A program made the position numbers and the translations under genes. This document shows positions 34,884 to 45,800 of a DNA stretch of 64,000 nucleotides, piece by piece; within the stretch, counting starts at the first letter, position 1; every line of letters begins with the position of its first letter. This DNA is from Buttiauxella gaviniae (GTDB lineage: Bacteria; Pseudomonadota; Gammaproteobacteria; Enterobacterales; Enterobacteriaceae): assembly GCF_040786275.1 (NCBI RefSeq), contig NZ_JBFMVT010000002.1, positions 3,410,001 through 3,474,000 on the forward strand, given 5' to 3'. The notes below the pieces were generated by a model. That model was not told where the DNA came from and did not search any database. It was given only the letters and a program-made list of their open reading frames with translations.

Positions 34884-35869
34884 TAGAACGCATTTGGTCG
34901 GGGAAATCTCCTCTCTACCTTTTGCTGTTACCGCTCTCCTGGCTTTATGGCCTGGTGAGCGGTGCTATTCGTCTGAGCTACCGCTTAGGGCTTAAAAAGA
35001 GCTGGCATGCGCCCGTACCCGTGGTCGTTGTTGGAAATCTGACAGCGGGTGGTAATGGCAAAACGCCGGTTGTGATCTGGTTGGTAGAACAGTTGCAGCA
35101 GCGAGGGATTCGCGTGGGTGTGGTTTCTCGCGGCTACGGCGGTAAAGCAGAGCACTATCCGTTATTACTTGACCAAAAAACCACTACCGCCCAGGCGGGT
35201 GATGAACCGGTTCTTATCTACCAGCGTACCGGTGCGGCAGTTGCGGTTGCTCCGCGGCGAAGTGACGCGGTGCAAATGCTGGTGGAAAAAGTACAGCCGC
35301 AGTTAATCATCACCGATGACGGTTTGCAGCATTACGCGCTGGCGCGTGATAAAGAGATTGTAGTTGTCGATGGGGTCAGGCGGTTTGGCAACGGCTGGTG
35401 GCTTCCTGCCGGGCCAATGCGAGAACGTACTGGTCGCCTTGCTTCCGTTGATGCAGTTATCGCCAACGGTGGTGATGCAAAAGCGGGTGAAATTGCCATG
35501 ACGTTGCAGCCCGGCGAGGCGGTGAATCTGCTGACGGGTGATCGTCGCCCGGTAAATCAATTGGAAAACGTAGTCGCCATGGCGGGTATTGGCCATCCAC
35601 CACGCTTTTTCGCTACATTACAACAATGCGGCGTTACCCCTGTTCAGACTGTTAGCCTTGCCGATCATCAGGCTCTGAGCGAAAGCGATGTTGTAAAATT
35701 AGTCCAGGCGGGGCAAACCCTGCTTATGACTGAGAAAGATGCGGTGAAGTGCCGGGCATTTGTGAACGGCCACGATAACTGGTGGTATTTACCGGTTGAT
35801 GCGCATCTGGCACAGCCCCAGGCTGATGCATTATTGCAGTCCCTTGTGGCGCTGGTGCGCGATGCGTAA
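34880..35869 (+). CDS. lpxK: Tetraacyldisaccharide 4'-kinase LpxK
   Basis: Adds the 4'-phosphate to the lipid A precursor at the inner membrane. It has 329 aa (328 in E. coli). One N-terminal hydrophobic anchor is at about residues 12-30. An unusual P-loop [12 protein letters not shown] is near residue 55. DDGLQH, which carries the catalytic and Mg-binding residues, is near residue 146. Coupled to msbA by overlap. Confidence 0.97.
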   Translation: MIERIWSGKSPLYLLLLPLSWLYGLVSGAIRLSYRLGLKKSWHAPVPVVVVGNLTAGGNGKTPVVIWLVEQLQQRGIRVGVVSRGYGGKAEHYPLLLDQKTTTAQAGDEPVLIYQRTGAAVAVAPRRSDAVQMLVEKVQPQLIITDDGLQHYALARDKEIVVVDGVRRFGNGWWLPAGPMRERTGRLASVDAVIANGGDAKAGEIAMTLQPGEAVNLLTGDRRPVNQLENVVAMAGIGHPPRFFATLQQCGVTPVQTVSLADHQALSESDVVKLVQAGQTLLMTEKDAVKCRAFVNGHDNWWYLPVDAHLAQPQADALLQSLVALVRDA

Positions 35870-35917
35870 GTGAGTGCGCCAGGCAAAATCTGAGTTTGCT
35901 GACGACAGGATCCCTTC

Positions 35918-37153
35918 ATGTCTGTACCGCAACTGACTTTACGTGCAGCGCGCAACCTTCATCTTTCCGCCCAAGGCTTATTGCTAAAACCTCGCCGTCG
36001 CCCTAAGCCTGCCGATGTTACCGCCACGATTTCCCGCATGTCACTGCTTCAGATTGATACCATCAATATCGTTGCCCGCAGCCCCTACCTGGTGCTATTC
36101 AGCCGCTTAGGTAATTTCCCGCAACACTGGCTTGATGATGCGCTGCTTCGTGGCGAACTCATGGAGTATTGGGCGCACGAAGCCTGTTTTTTACCCCGAG
36201 AAGATTTTTCGCTAATACGCCATCGAATGTTGAACCCAGAGAAAATGGGCTGGAAATACCGCTCTGAATGGATGGTTGAGCATGCTGAAGAGATTGAAAA
36301 GTTACTAGCGTACATTGAGAGCAATGGCCCGGTGCGTTCAGTCGATTTTGAACATCCCCGCAAAGGTGCGAGCGGCTGGTGGGAATGGAAGCCTCATAAA
36401 AAGCACCTTGAAGGTCTGTTCACCGCTGGCAAAGTGATGGTGATTGAGCGGCGTAACTTCCAGCGCGTCTACGATCTGACTTCTCGCGTGATGCCGCACT
36501 GGAATGACGACCTGCATCTGATTCACAAACTCGATGCTGAGCAACAAATGCTGGAAAACAGTGCGCGTAGCCTCGGCATTTTCCGCCCTGAGTGGCTGGC
36601 AGATTACTACCGGCTGCGAAATATCCCGCTTAAACCGCTGTTAGCCCAGTGGCAGGAGAAGGGCATTGTGATGCCGGTGAATGTCGATGATATGGGTGAG
36701 ATGTGGCTTCATCGCGACCAACTACCACTGCTGGAGAAAGCTGAACAAAATGTGCTCCGTGCTACCCATAGCGCAGTGTTATCGCCTTTTGATCCCGTCG
36801 TCTGGGATCGCAAGCGTGCTGAGGCACTATTTAACTTTTCTTATCGCCTTGAATGTTATACCCCTGCTGAAAAACGTAAATACGGCTATTTTGTTTTGCC
36901 GCTGCTACATCAGGGTGTGTTAGTCGGGCGAATGGATGCAAAAATGCACCGTAAAACTCAGGAGCTGGAAGTGATCAGCCTTTATCTTGAAGAGGGCATT
37001 AAGCCCACTCAATCATTGAATAACGGCTTGCACACAGCGCTCACGGATTTCGCTCGCTGGCAGGGGGCAACGCTGATTCGCCTTGGAAATATTCCCGCAA
37101 TGTTAGCGTCATCATGGGGTAAAGGTTGGGAAATTAGCCCGGTGAACGAATGA
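35918..37153 (+). CDS. ycaQ: Interstrand-crosslink DNA glycosylase YcaQ
   Basis: Winged-helix (HTH_42) DNA glycosylase that unhooks interstrand crosslinks and removes alkylated bases (AlkX in recent naming). It has 411 aa (410 in E. coli). The N-terminus has ARNLHLSAQGL and TISRMSLLQIDTINIVARSP, as in the family; an EYWAHEA segment follows near residue 85. Single gene 48 bp after lpxK. Confidence 0.93.
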   Translation: MSVPQLTLRAARNLHLSAQGLLLKPRRRPKPADVTATISRMSLLQIDTINIVARSPYLVLFSRLGNFPQHWLDDALLRGELMEYWAHEACFLPREDFSLIRHRMLNPEKMGWKYRSEWMVEHAEEIEKLLAYIESNGPVRSVDFEHPRKGASGWWEWKPHKKHLEGLFTAGKVMVIERRNFQRVYDLTSRVMPHWNDDLHLIHKLDAEQQMLENSARSLGIFRPEWLADYYRLRNIPLKPLLAQWQEKGIVMPVNVDDMGEMWLHRDQLPLLEKAEQNVLRATHSAVLSPFDPVVWDRKRAEALFNFSYRLECYTPAEKRKYGYFVLPLLHQGVLVGRMDAKMHRKTQELEVISLYLEEGIKPTQSLNNGLHTALTDFARWQGATLIRLGNIPAMLASSWGKGWEISPVNE

Positions 37154-37199
37154 GTTATGATATTCTGTTGCCTTTGATGGCAGCCATTCTGGAGTAACC

Positions 37200-37382
37200 A
37201 TGGATCATCGATTACTTGAAATCATTGCTTGCCCTGTTTGTAACGGCAAGCTCTACTTTAATCAGGAAAAGCAGGAGCTTATCTGCAAACCTGATCGCCT
37301 GGCCTTCCCTCTGCGCGATGGTATTCCCGTGCTGCTGGAGACCGAAGCTCGCGTTCTGACTTCTGACGAGACGAATCCATGA
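37200..37382 (+). CDS. ycaR: Small Trm112-like protein YcaR
   Basis: A 60-aa protein of unknown function, the same length as in E. coli. It has a single CPVC pair (residues 11-14) and a later Cys, as in Trm112-like small zinc-ribbon relatives. [15 protein letters not shown] is the conserved C-terminal motif. Its stop overlaps the kdsB start by 4 bp (ATGA), so translation is coupled to the Kdo pathway gene. Confidence 0.95.
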   Translation: MDHRLLEIIACPVCNGKLYFNQEKQELICKPDRLAFPLRDGIPVLLETEARVLTSDETNP

Positions 37383-38125
37383 GTTTTGTGGCAATAATTC
37401 CAGCTCGCTATGCCTCTACGCGCTTGCCGGGCAAACCGCTTAAAGATATTAACGGTAAACCGATGGTCGTTCACGTTATGGAACGTGCTCGTGAATCGGG
37501 CGCCGAACGTATCATCGTAGCAACCGATCACGAAGAAGTGGCTCGCGCGGTTGAAGCCGCAGGCGGTGAAGTTTGTATGACCCGAGCCGACCACCAGTCT
37601 GGTACAGAACGTCTTGCTGAAGTCATTGAAAAATGCGGATTTAGCGACGATACCGTGATTGTGAATGTGCAAGGTGATGAGCCGATGATCCCTCCTGCAA
37701 TCATCAGCCAGGTTGCCAGCAATCTGGCGAATAGCCAGGCGGGCATGGCAACACTTGCCGTGCCAATTGACTCTGCGGAAGAAGCGTTTAACCCGAATGC
37801 AGTAAAAGTGGTGATGGATGCGCAAGGCTACGCGCTCTATTTCTCCCGTGCGACCATTCCATGGGACAGAGACCGTTTTGCTCAGTCGCGTGAAGCGATT
37901 GGTGATTCTCTACTGCGTCACATTGGTATCTACGGTTACCGCGCTGGTTTCATCCGCCGCTATGTGACCTGGGCACCAAGCCAACTTGAGCAAATCGAAA
38001 TGCTCGAACAACTGCGTGTTCTGTGGAATGGTGAAAAAATCCACGTCGCCGTAGCGAAAGAGATCCCAAGTATCGGTGTTGATACGCCAGAAGATCTGGA
38101 GCGTGTGCGTCAGGCAATGTCTTAA
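37379..38125 (+). CDS. kdsB: CMP-Kdo synthetase KdsB
   Basis: Activates Kdo with CTP for the LPS inner core; cytoplasmic. It has 248 aa, as in E. coli. [14 protein letters not shown] at residues 8-21 is the nucleotide-binding loop. NVQGDEP near residue 98 carries the Mg-binding aspartate. Overlaps ycaR; a terminator follows. Confidence 0.98.
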   Translation: MSFVAIIPARYASTRLPGKPLKDINGKPMVVHVMERARESGAERIIVATDHEEVARAVEAAGGEVCMTRADHQSGTERLAEVIEKCGFSDDTVIVNVQGDEPMIPPAIISQVASNLANSQAGMATLAVPIDSAEEAFNPNAVKVVMDAQGYALYFSRATIPWDRDRFAQSREAIGDSLLRHIGIYGYRAGFIRRYVTWAPSQLEQIEMLEQLRVLWNGEKIHVAVAKEIPSIGVDTPEDLERVRQAMS

Positions 38126-38151
38126 TAGCCGTCTTTTAAGGCTCACACGTT

Positions 38152-38178
38152 AAAAACCGGTGCCCAGCGCCGGTTTTT
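38152..38178 (+). terminator. Intrinsic terminator of ycaR-kdsB
   Basis: Stem AAAAACCGG 38152-38160 / CCGGTTTTT 38170-38178 with a 9-base loop and trailing T residues; the A-run makes it usable on both strands. Confidence 0.88.
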
Positions 38179-38270
38179 TTATTATCTGAAGCCATATTGA
38201 TCTGAGGTGATGACATCTCTAGCAAGCAAGCTCATTATAAAACCACCAGTGTTGTAAGGGGTAATGAGTC

Positions 38271-39164
38271 ATGGAGTTGCTACGCAAGGAATTGAGTCAT
38301 CTGCTGGGTGAAAAACTAAGCCGGATTGAATGTATCAATGAACAGCCAAACACCTCGCTGTGGTCGCTGTATGACAGCGACGGGAATGCGATGTCGTTGC
38401 TGGCAAAAAGTTTTAGTACCCCAGGCATCGCCGCCCAGTTAGCCTGGAAAATGTCCATGCTGGCGCGTTCCGGCACGGTGCGTATGCCAGTGGTTTACGG
38501 TGTAGTAACACATGAAGATACGCCGGGGCCGGACGTATTATTGATGGAGCGCTTGCGCGGTGTTCCGGTGGAAGCGCCAACCCGCACGCCTGACCGCTGG
38601 GAGCATCTCAAAGATCAAATTGTTGAAGGGCTTCTGGCCTGGCATCGCGTTGACAGTCGCGGCTGCGTTGGCAATGTCGATAGCACCCAGGAAAATATCT
38701 GGCCATCCTGGTATCGGCAGCGCGTCGAAACACTCTGGGCCACCATCAATCAATATCCGAATAATGGCCTCACCATGCAGGACAGGCGCATTCTGTTCCG
38801 CACCCGCGAATGCTTACCGCGTCTGTTCGAGGGTTTCAACGATAATTGCGTGCTGGTGCATGGCAACTTTACGCTTAGCAGTATGCTAAAAGATGGACGC
38901 AGCGACCAGCTACTGGCAATGCTTAATCCAGGCATGACGCTATGGGCACCGCGAGAATATGAAATTTTCCGCCTGTACGAGCAGGGGCAGTCGGAAAGTC
39001 TGATGTGGCACTACTTGCAACGCGCACCCGTAGCGGAATCATTCCTGTGGCGGCGCTGGCTGTATGTTCTCTGGGATGGTGTTGCGCAACTGCTACAGAC
39101 GGGCCGACTCAATCGACCCGCCTTCGATATTGCGGCGAAAAACTTACTGCCCTGGATCGCCTGA
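38271..39164 (+). CDS. ycbJ: Phosphotransferase-fold protein YcbJ
   Basis: Uncharacterised protein, 297 aa as in E. coli. It resembles the aminoglycoside-phosphotransferase/kinase fold: LMERLRGVPVE (hinge), LLAWHR, then CVLVHGNFTLSSML where the usual HGDxxxxN catalytic loop has Asn in place of Asp (HGN). This may mean a pseudokinase. Its last 21 bp overlap the convergent elyC. Confidence 0.9.
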   Translation: MELLRKELSHLLGEKLSRIECINEQPNTSLWSLYDSDGNAMSLLAKSFSTPGIAAQLAWKMSMLARSGTVRMPVVYGVVTHEDTPGPDVLLMERLRGVPVEAPTRTPDRWEHLKDQIVEGLLAWHRVDSRGCVGNVDSTQENIWPSWYRQRVETLWATINQYPNNGLTMQDRRILFRTRECLPRLFEGFNDNCVLVHGNFTLSSMLKDGRSDQLLAMLNPGMTLWAPREYEIFRLYEQGQSESLMWHYLQRAPVAESFLWRRWLYVLWDGVAQLLQTGRLNRPAFDIAAKNLLPWIA

Positions 39165-39920
39165 TGGTCCTTTCAGCCATTGCCAGATGCGACCCAGGGT
39201 TTCATACCCGACGCGGTCGCTGTGCATTAACCAAATTGGCGACGGAATGATGCGCTCCCAGGGATTGAGAGGCGAGTCGATCGCCAACTGATTAGCGGGG
39301 GCCGGAATAGGGTGCAGGCCAGCATTGCGGAAGAAGATCATCGCCCGTGGCAAATGAGATGCAGATGTCACCAGTAAGAACGGTTGTTGCCCAATCGCTT
39401 TTGCAACGGCCTGCGCCTCTTCTTCGGTATCTTTCGGATCATCCAGAGTGATGATTTGCGAACGCGGCACCCCTAAACTTTCTGCAACCCGCGCACCCGC
39501 TTCTGCGGTGCTGACTGAATTCGTCATCGCCCGAGCACCGGTAAAGATCATTTTAGCGCCAGGATTTGCCTGCCATAAACGCACACCTTCGGCGAGGCGA
39601 GGCAAACTATTGTTAATGAGATTGGAGCTTGGCGCCCATTCTGGGTTCCAGGTATAGCCGCCGCCGAGCACCACGACGTAACTGACCCGCTCACCACCGC
39701 GCCACGTCGGGTAAGTATTCTCGATAGGTTTGAGCATTTTATCAGCCACCGGCTGAAGGCTAATCAGCAGCAAAACTAACCAACTCACGCTTAACAGCGC
39801 TTTGGCGCTTTTTTGCCAGCGGGTGAACCACAGTAAGCCAAGCGCTGCACCCATCACCAATAACAAAAAGGGTAAAGGCAGCAGTAATCCGCCGATAAAT
39901 TTTTTAAGGATGAAAAGCAT
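39144..39920 (-). CDS. elyC: Envelope biogenesis factor ElyC
   Basis: Inner-membrane DUF218 protein needed for peptidoglycan synthesis at low temperature in E. coli. It has 258 aa (259 in E. coli). Two N-terminal hydrophobic segments lie at about residues 8-30 and 37-55. The DUF218 domain has VVLGGGYTWN, TGARAMTNSVSTAEAGA and LVTSASHLPRAM. Its 3' end overlaps the convergent ycbJ by 21 bp. Divergent from cmoM. Confidence 0.95.
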   Translation of the reverse strand: MLFILKKFIGGLLLPLPFLLLVMGAALGLLWFTRWQKSAKALLSVSWLVLLLISLQPVADKMLKPIENTYPTWRGGERVSYVVVLGGGYTWNPEWAPSSNLINNSLPRLAEGVRLWQANPGAKMIFTGARAMTNSVSTAEAGARVAESLGVPRSQIITLDDPKDTEEEAQAVAKAIGQQPFLLVTSASHLPRAMIFFRNAGLHPIPAPANQLAIDSPLNPWERIIPSPIWLMHSDRVGYETLGRIWQWLKGPSGDPGQ

Positions 39921-40051
39921 GAATATTGGGTCCTTTTTTAGCCATACAGCAGGTAAACGCCGGTGATATTACACCAGACGGGTTCATTCTTGGCTCGGCT
40001 GTGCCAAAATAGCGCCTTTCTGAAATGATCCTTTCCCCTGGAGCCGTACCC

Positions 40052-40840
40052 GTGCGTGACCGCAATTTTGACGACATTGCTGAGAAGTTCTCACGCAACA
40101 TCTACGGTACAACCAAAGGGCAGCTCCGCCAGGCCATCTTATGGCAAGATCTTGATGCTTTGCTTACGACTTTACCTGAAAAACTCCGCGTTCTGGATGC
40201 GGGTGGCGGAGAAGGGCAAACGGCATGCGGGCTTGCCGAACGTGGTCATGATGTCCTGCTTTGTGATGTCTCCGCCGAAATGATCTCTCGCGCCCAGGCT
40301 CAAGCCTGCGAAAAAGGTGTGAGCAGCAACATGCATTTCATACATTCTTCGGCCCAGGATATTGGTCAACATTTGGAAAAACCGGTTGATCTGATATTGT
40401 TCCACGCTGTGCTGGAATGGGTTGTCGACCCGCAGGCCGTGCTCAAAACGCTGTGGGATTGCCTGGCACCCGGCGGTGCTTTATCCCTGATGTTCTACAA
40501 TGCTAACGGCTTGCTGATGCGCAACATGTTTGTCGGCAACTTCGAATATGTTCTTCAGGGTATGAAAAAGAATAAAAGAAAAACACTTTCGCCTGACAAT
40601 CCGCTACAGCCAGAACAGGTTTATCACTGGCTGGAGCAAATTGGCTGGCAGATTACCGGAAAAACCGGGGTACGAGTGTTCCACGATTACTTGCGTGATA
40701 AGCACAAACAACGCGATGGTTTTGACGATTTGCTTGAACTTGAAACGCGTTATTGTCGGCAGGAGCCTTTTGTGAGCTTAGGCCGCTATATCCACGTGAC
40801 AGCTATCAAGCCGCTTGAGCCAAGGAAAAATTATGAGTGA
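40052..40840 (+). CDS. cmoM: tRNA 5-carboxymethoxyuridine methyltransferase CmoM
   Basis: SAM-dependent enzyme that methyl-esterifies cmo5U34 in tRNA to mcmo5U. The start chosen is GTG at 40052 (262 aa, MRDRNFDD), which matches the E. coli N-terminus MQDRNFDD and lies 8 bases after CTGGAG. An ATG at 40025 would add nine residues. The SAM-binding motif [11 protein letters not shown] is near residue 50. Its end overlaps mukF by 8 bp. First gene of cmoM-mukFEB. Confidence 0.95.
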   Translation: MRDRNFDDIAEKFSRNIYGTTKGQLRQAILWQDLDALLTTLPEKLRVLDAGGGEGQTACGLAERGHDVLLCDVSAEMISRAQAQACEKGVSSNMHFIHSSAQDIGQHLEKPVDLILFHAVLEWVVDPQAVLKTLWDCLAPGGALSLMFYNANGLLMRNMFVGNFEYVLQGMKKNKRKTLSPDNPLQPEQVYHWLEQIGWQITGKTGVRVFHDYLRDKHKQRDGFDDLLELETRYCRQEPFVSLGRYIHVTAIKPLEPRKNYE

Positions 40841-42155
40841 CGTTTCCCAGACAGTGCCGGAACTGGTTGCCTGGGCCAGAAAAAATGACTATTCGATTTC
40901 GCTCCCGACGGAACGCCTGACGTTCCTGCTGGCGATCGCCACCTTAAATGGTGAGCGCCTGGACGGCGAAATGAGCGAGGGTGAACTGATCGATGCATTC
41001 CGTCACGTGAGTGATGGCTTTGAGCAGACCAGTGAAACCATTAACGTTCGCGCCAATAACGCCATAAATGACATGGTGCGCCAGCGTTTGATCAACCGTT
41101 TTGTCAGTGAAATCAACGAAGGTAATGCTATCTATCGCCTGACACCGCTCGGCATTGGCATTACTGACTACTACATTCGCCAGCGCGAATTTTCTACGCT
41201 GCGTCTATCTATGCAGTTGTCGATTGTGGCCGGTGAACTGAAACGCGCCGCTGACTCAGCAGACGAAGGCGGCGATGAGTTCCACTGGCACCGTAACGTC
41301 TTCGCCCCGCTGAAATACTCCGTGGCCGAGATTTTTGACAGTATCGATCTCACCCAGCGCATTATGGATGAACACCAGCAACAGGTTAAAGACGATATTG
41401 CGCAACTGCTGAACAAAGACTGGCGTGCGGCCATTTCCAGTTGCGAAATGTTGCTATCTGAAACCTCCGGCACATTACGTGAGTTACAGGACACCCTGGA
41501 AGCCGCGGGTGACAAACTCCAGGCGAATCTGCTGCGTATTCAGGATGCGATCATCGGGCGTGACGATCTGCACTTTGTCGATCGTTTAGTATTTGATCTG
41601 CAAAGCAAACTCGACCGCATCGTTAGTTGGGGCCAGCAAGCCATCGACTTATGGATCGGTTATGACCGCCACGTGCATAAATTCATTCGTACCGCTATCG
41701 ACATGGATAAAAACCGCGTCTTTGCACAACGTTTGCGTGTCTCAGTACAGAACTATTTCGATGCGCCATGGGCTTTGACTTACGCCAACGCCGATCGTCT
41801 GCTGGATATGCGTGATGAAGAAATGACGCTCCGCGACGAGGAAGTGACGGGCGAACTGCCAACGGACCTGGAATTCGAAGAGTTTAATGAAATCCGCGAA
41901 CAGCTCGCCGCCATGATTGAAGCGGCGCTTCAGGTCTATAAAACCAGACAAGTGCCGCTAGATTTAGGTGTAGTAATGCGGGACTATCTCGCGCAATACC
42001 CGCGCGCGCGCCATTTTGATGTGGCGAGAATCGTAGTCGACCAGGCCGTGCGCCTGGGTGTGGCTGAAGCAGACTTTACTGGCTTGCCGCCGCAGTGGCA
42101 GGCAATTAACGATTACGGAGCCAAGGTACAGGCGCATGTCATCAACAAATATTGA
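40833..42155 (+). CDS. mukF: Chromosome partition protein MukF (kleisin)
   Basis: Kleisin subunit of the MukBEF condensin, bridging the MukB heads. The start at 40833 gives 440 aa, as in E. coli; a TTG-type extension to 40815 is not needed. The N-terminal winged-helix dimer domain (residues 1-120) is followed by a helical middle and a C-terminal winged helix binding the MukB head. Overlaps cmoM by 8 bp and mukE by 20 bp. Confidence 0.97.
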   Translation: MSDVSQTVPELVAWARKNDYSISLPTERLTFLLAIATLNGERLDGEMSEGELIDAFRHVSDGFEQTSETINVRANNAINDMVRQRLINRFVSEINEGNAIYRLTPLGIGITDYYIRQREFSTLRLSMQLSIVAGELKRAADSADEGGDEFHWHRNVFAPLKYSVAEIFDSIDLTQRIMDEHQQQVKDDIAQLLNKDWRAAISSCEMLLSETSGTLRELQDTLEAAGDKLQANLLRIQDAIIGRDDLHFVDRLVFDLQSKLDRIVSWGQQAIDLWIGYDRHVHKFIRTAIDMDKNRVFAQRLRVSVQNYFDAPWALTYANADRLLDMRDEEMTLRDEEVTGELPTDLEFEEFNEIREQLAAMIEAALQVYKTRQVPLDLGVVMRDYLAQYPRARHFDVARIVVDQAVRLGVAEADFTGLPPQWQAINDYGAKVQAHVINKY

Positions 42156-42855
42156 AAAAGTGATGCCAGTTAAACTGGCACAGGCGTTGGCCAATCCGTT
42201 ATTTCCAGCGCTCGATAGTCAGTTACGTGCCGGTCGGCATGTGGGGCTCGATGAGCTGGATAATCATGCTTACTTGATGGACTTCCAGGATGAGCTGGAA
42301 GAGTTTTACACCCGTTATAACGTGGAGCTAATTCGCGCGCCGGAAGGGTTCTTCTATTTGCGCCCGCGCTCCACCACACTCATTCCACGTTCGGTCTTGT
42401 CTGAGCTGGACATGATGGTCGGTAAAATTCTCTGTTATCTCTACCTCAGCCCGGAGCGCCTCGCCAACGAAGGTATCTTCACCCAGGCAGAGCTGTACGA
42501 CGAACTCCTGACGCTGGCTGATGAAAACAAACTGCTAAAACTGGTTAATAACCGCTCCACGGGGTCTGACCTTGACCGCCAGAAGTTGCAAGAAAAAGTC
42601 CGCGCCTCGTTAACGCGTTTGCGCCGCCTTGGCATGATCTGGTTTATGGGCCACGACAGCAGCAAATTCCGCATTACCGAATCCGTATTCCGCTTTGGTG
42701 CCGATGTGCGCGCCGGTGACGATGCGCGTGAAGCGCAATTACGCATGATCCGCGATGGTGAAGCCATGCCGATAGAAACTCGTTTGCAACTCAATGATGA
42801 AACGGAAGAAGAGTCGCAAACTGCTCAGGATAACGCGGAGGATGAACAGGAATGA
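42136..42855 (+). CDS. mukE: Chromosome partition protein MukE
   Basis: Kleisin-associated winged-helix protein of MukBEF. The start at 42136 ([11 protein letters not shown]) gives 239 aa, five more than E. coli because of a longer acidic tail ([16 protein letters not shown]). The upstream in-frame start at 42058 lies deep in mukF and is rejected. It overlaps mukF by 20 bp and mukB by 4 bp. Confidence 0.96.
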   Translation: MSSTNIEKVMPVKLAQALANPLFPALDSQLRAGRHVGLDELDNHAYLMDFQDELEEFYTRYNVELIRAPEGFFYLRPRSTTLIPRSVLSELDMMVGKILCYLYLSPERLANEGIFTQAELYDELLTLADENKLLKLVNNRSTGSDLDRQKLQEKVRASLTRLRRLGMIWFMGHDSSKFRITESVFRFGADVRAGDDAREAQLRMIRDGEAMPIETRLQLNDETEEESQTAQDNAEDEQE

Positions 42856-45800
42856 TTGAACGCGGAAAGTTTCGCTCACTAACGCTGATTAACTGGAATG
42901 GTTTCTTCGCGCGTACTTTTGATTTAGATGAACTGGTTACCACGCTTTCAGGCGGTAACGGTGCAGGTAAATCCACCACCATGGCGGCGTTCGTTACGGC
43001 GCTGATCCCTGATTTAACGCTGCTGCACTTCCGTAACACCACCGAAGCGGGGGCCACATCGGGTTCACGTGACAAAGGTCTGCACGGTAAGTTAAAAGCG
43101 GGCGTCTGTTACTCATTACTGGATGTGGTCAATTCACGTAACCAGCGCGTTGTTGTGGGTGTGCGTCTGCAACAGATCGCGGGCCGTGACCGTAAAGTCG
43201 ACATCAAACCGTTTGCGATTCAAGGTTTACCGTCTTCCATTCAGCCTACTCAGTTGCTGACGGAAACGTTAAACGAGCGCCAGGCGCGTGTGCTGACGCT
43301 GCAAGAACTGAAAGACAAAGTGGAAGCCATCGAAGGCGTTCAGTTTAAACAGTTCAACTCAATTACCGATTACCACTCGCTGATGTTCGATTTGGGCATC
43401 GTGGCGCGCCGTCTGCGCAGTGCGTCAGATCGTAGCAAGTACTATCGTCTTATCGAAGCCTCGCTGTACGGCGGGATTTCCAGCGCCATCACCCGCTCAC
43501 TGCGCGACTACCTGTTGCCAGAAAACGGCGGCGTGCGTAAAGCCTTCCAGGATATGGAAGCCGCATTGCGCGAAAACCGTATGACGCTAGAAGCGATTCG
43601 CGTCACTCAGTCCGATCGTGACCTGTTTAAGCATTTGATTTCTGAAGCGACCAACTATGTGGCTGCGGATTACATGCGTCACGCCAACGAACGTCGTATC
43701 CATCTGGATAAAGCGCTCGAATTCCGCCGTGAATTATTGACCAGCCGTAAGCAACTGGCTGCGGAGCAATATAAACATGTCGAAATGGCGCGTGAGCTTG
43801 CGGAACATAGCGGAGCAGAAGGGGATCTGGAAACGGATTACCAGGCGGCCAGCGATCACCTGAACCTGGTGCAAACCGCGATTCGCCAGCAGGAAAAAAT
43901 CGAGCGCTATGAAGCCGACCTCGACGAACTGCAAATGCGCCTCGAAGAACAGAATGAAATTGTTGCCGAAGCCGCTGAACAGCAGGAAGAGAACGAAGCT
44001 CGCGCCGAAGCTGCTGAACTGGAAGTGGACGAACTCAAGAGCCAGCTTGCCGACTACCAGCAAGCGCTGGACGTTCAGCAAACCCGTGCGATTCAGTATC
44101 AGCAGGCGTTGCAGGCGCTTGAACGCGCGCGCACGCTTTGCCATATCCCGGATTTAACCGCGCAAAGTGCGGAAGAGTGGCTGGAAACCTTCCAGGCTAA
44201 AGAGCAGGAAACCACTGAAAAACTGCTGACGCTCGAACAGAAAATGAGCGTAGCGCAAACGGCGCACAGCCAGTTTGAGCATGCTTATCAGCTAGTTACC
44301 GCCATCAGCGGGCCGGTTAGCCGCAGTGAGGCGTGGGAGGTTGCACGCGAATTATTGCGCGACAGCAACAACCAGCGCCACCTGATGGAGCAAGTTCAGC
44401 CCCTCCGATCGCGTCTTAACGAACTTGAGCAACGTCTACGCGAGCAGCAAGAAGCGGAGCGAATGCTCGCTGAGTTCTGCAAACGCCAGGGCAAACACTT
44501 TGATCCTGAAGATCTTGAAGTGCTGCATGACGAACTGTCTGAACGCATCGAAACCTTACAGCAGCGCGTTTCTGATGCCAGCGACCAGCGTGCAAACCTG
44601 CGTCAGGAGCAAGAGCAGATCCAGGCGCGTATTAAACGCCTCCAGCAGCGCGCGCCTGTCTGGTTAGCCGCACAAACGAGCCTTACGCAACTGTGCGAGC
44701 AGAGCCACGAGCAGTTTGAAAGCAGCCAGCATGTTACCGAATACATGCAGCAACTGCTCGAGCGTGAGCGTGAAGTTACGGTGGAACGCGATGAAGTCGG
44801 GGCGCGTAAACGAGCTATTGACGAAGAAATCGAACGTCTGAGCCAACCTGGCGGTGCGGAAGATCCACGTTTAAATGCGCTGGCTGAACGCTTTGGCGGC
44901 GTGCTGTTGTCAGAAATTTATGACGATATTAGCCTTGATGATGCCCCGTACTTCTCGGCGTTGTATGGACCATCACGTCACGCCATTGTGGTGCCAGATT
45001 TATCGCTGGTTCGCGAACAGTTAGACAACCTCGAGGATTGCCCGGAAGACCTGTATCTGATTGAAGGGGACCCCTCTTCCTTCGATGACAGCGTGTTTAA
45101 CGTTGAAGAGCTAAATGCCGCAGTTCTGGTGAAAACCGCCGAACGCCAGTGGCGTTATTCGCGCTTGCCGACGTTGCCAATCTTTGGCCGCGCCGCGCGT
45201 GAAAACCGCCTTGAAAACCTGCATGCCGAACGTGAAACCCTGGCTGAACGTTTTGCGACGCTCTCATTTGATGTTCAGAAATCGCAGCGTTTACATCAGG
45301 CATTTAGCCGTTTCATCGGCCAGCATCTGGGCGTGGCCTTTGATGACGATCCGGAAGCGGAAATTCGCCAGCTCAACACCCGCCGTGGCGAAGTTGAACG
45401 CGCGATTAATAGCCATGAAAACGACAACCAGCAGCAACGTCAGCAGTATGACCAGGCGAAAGAAGGTGTCGATCAACTGAACCGCCTGTTGCCGCGCATC
45501 AACTTGCTTAACGATGAAACGCTGGCCGATCGCTGCGATGAAATCCGTGAACGCCTCGATGAAGCGCAAGAAGCTGCTCGTTTCCTGCAGCAGTTTGGCA
45601 ATCCACTTGCGAAACTCGAAGCCGTGGCGTCGGTGCTGCAAAGCGATCCTGAGCAATTTGAGCAGTTAAAAGAAGATTACCAATACGCACAGCAAGTGCA
45701 GCGCGATGCGCGTCAGCAGGCATTTGCCTTGACCGAAGTCGTGCAGCGTCGGGCGCATTTTAGCTACTCCGACTCCGCTGCAATGCTCGACGGCAACAGC

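Noticed and set aside
34956-34963. TGAGCGGT, reverse of a BtsR-type motif
   Set aside because: Single copy within lpxK coding sequence, no second copy nearby.
42058-42135. Upstream start for mukE
   Set aside because: It reads through the end of mukF; the 42136 start matches the family N-terminus.
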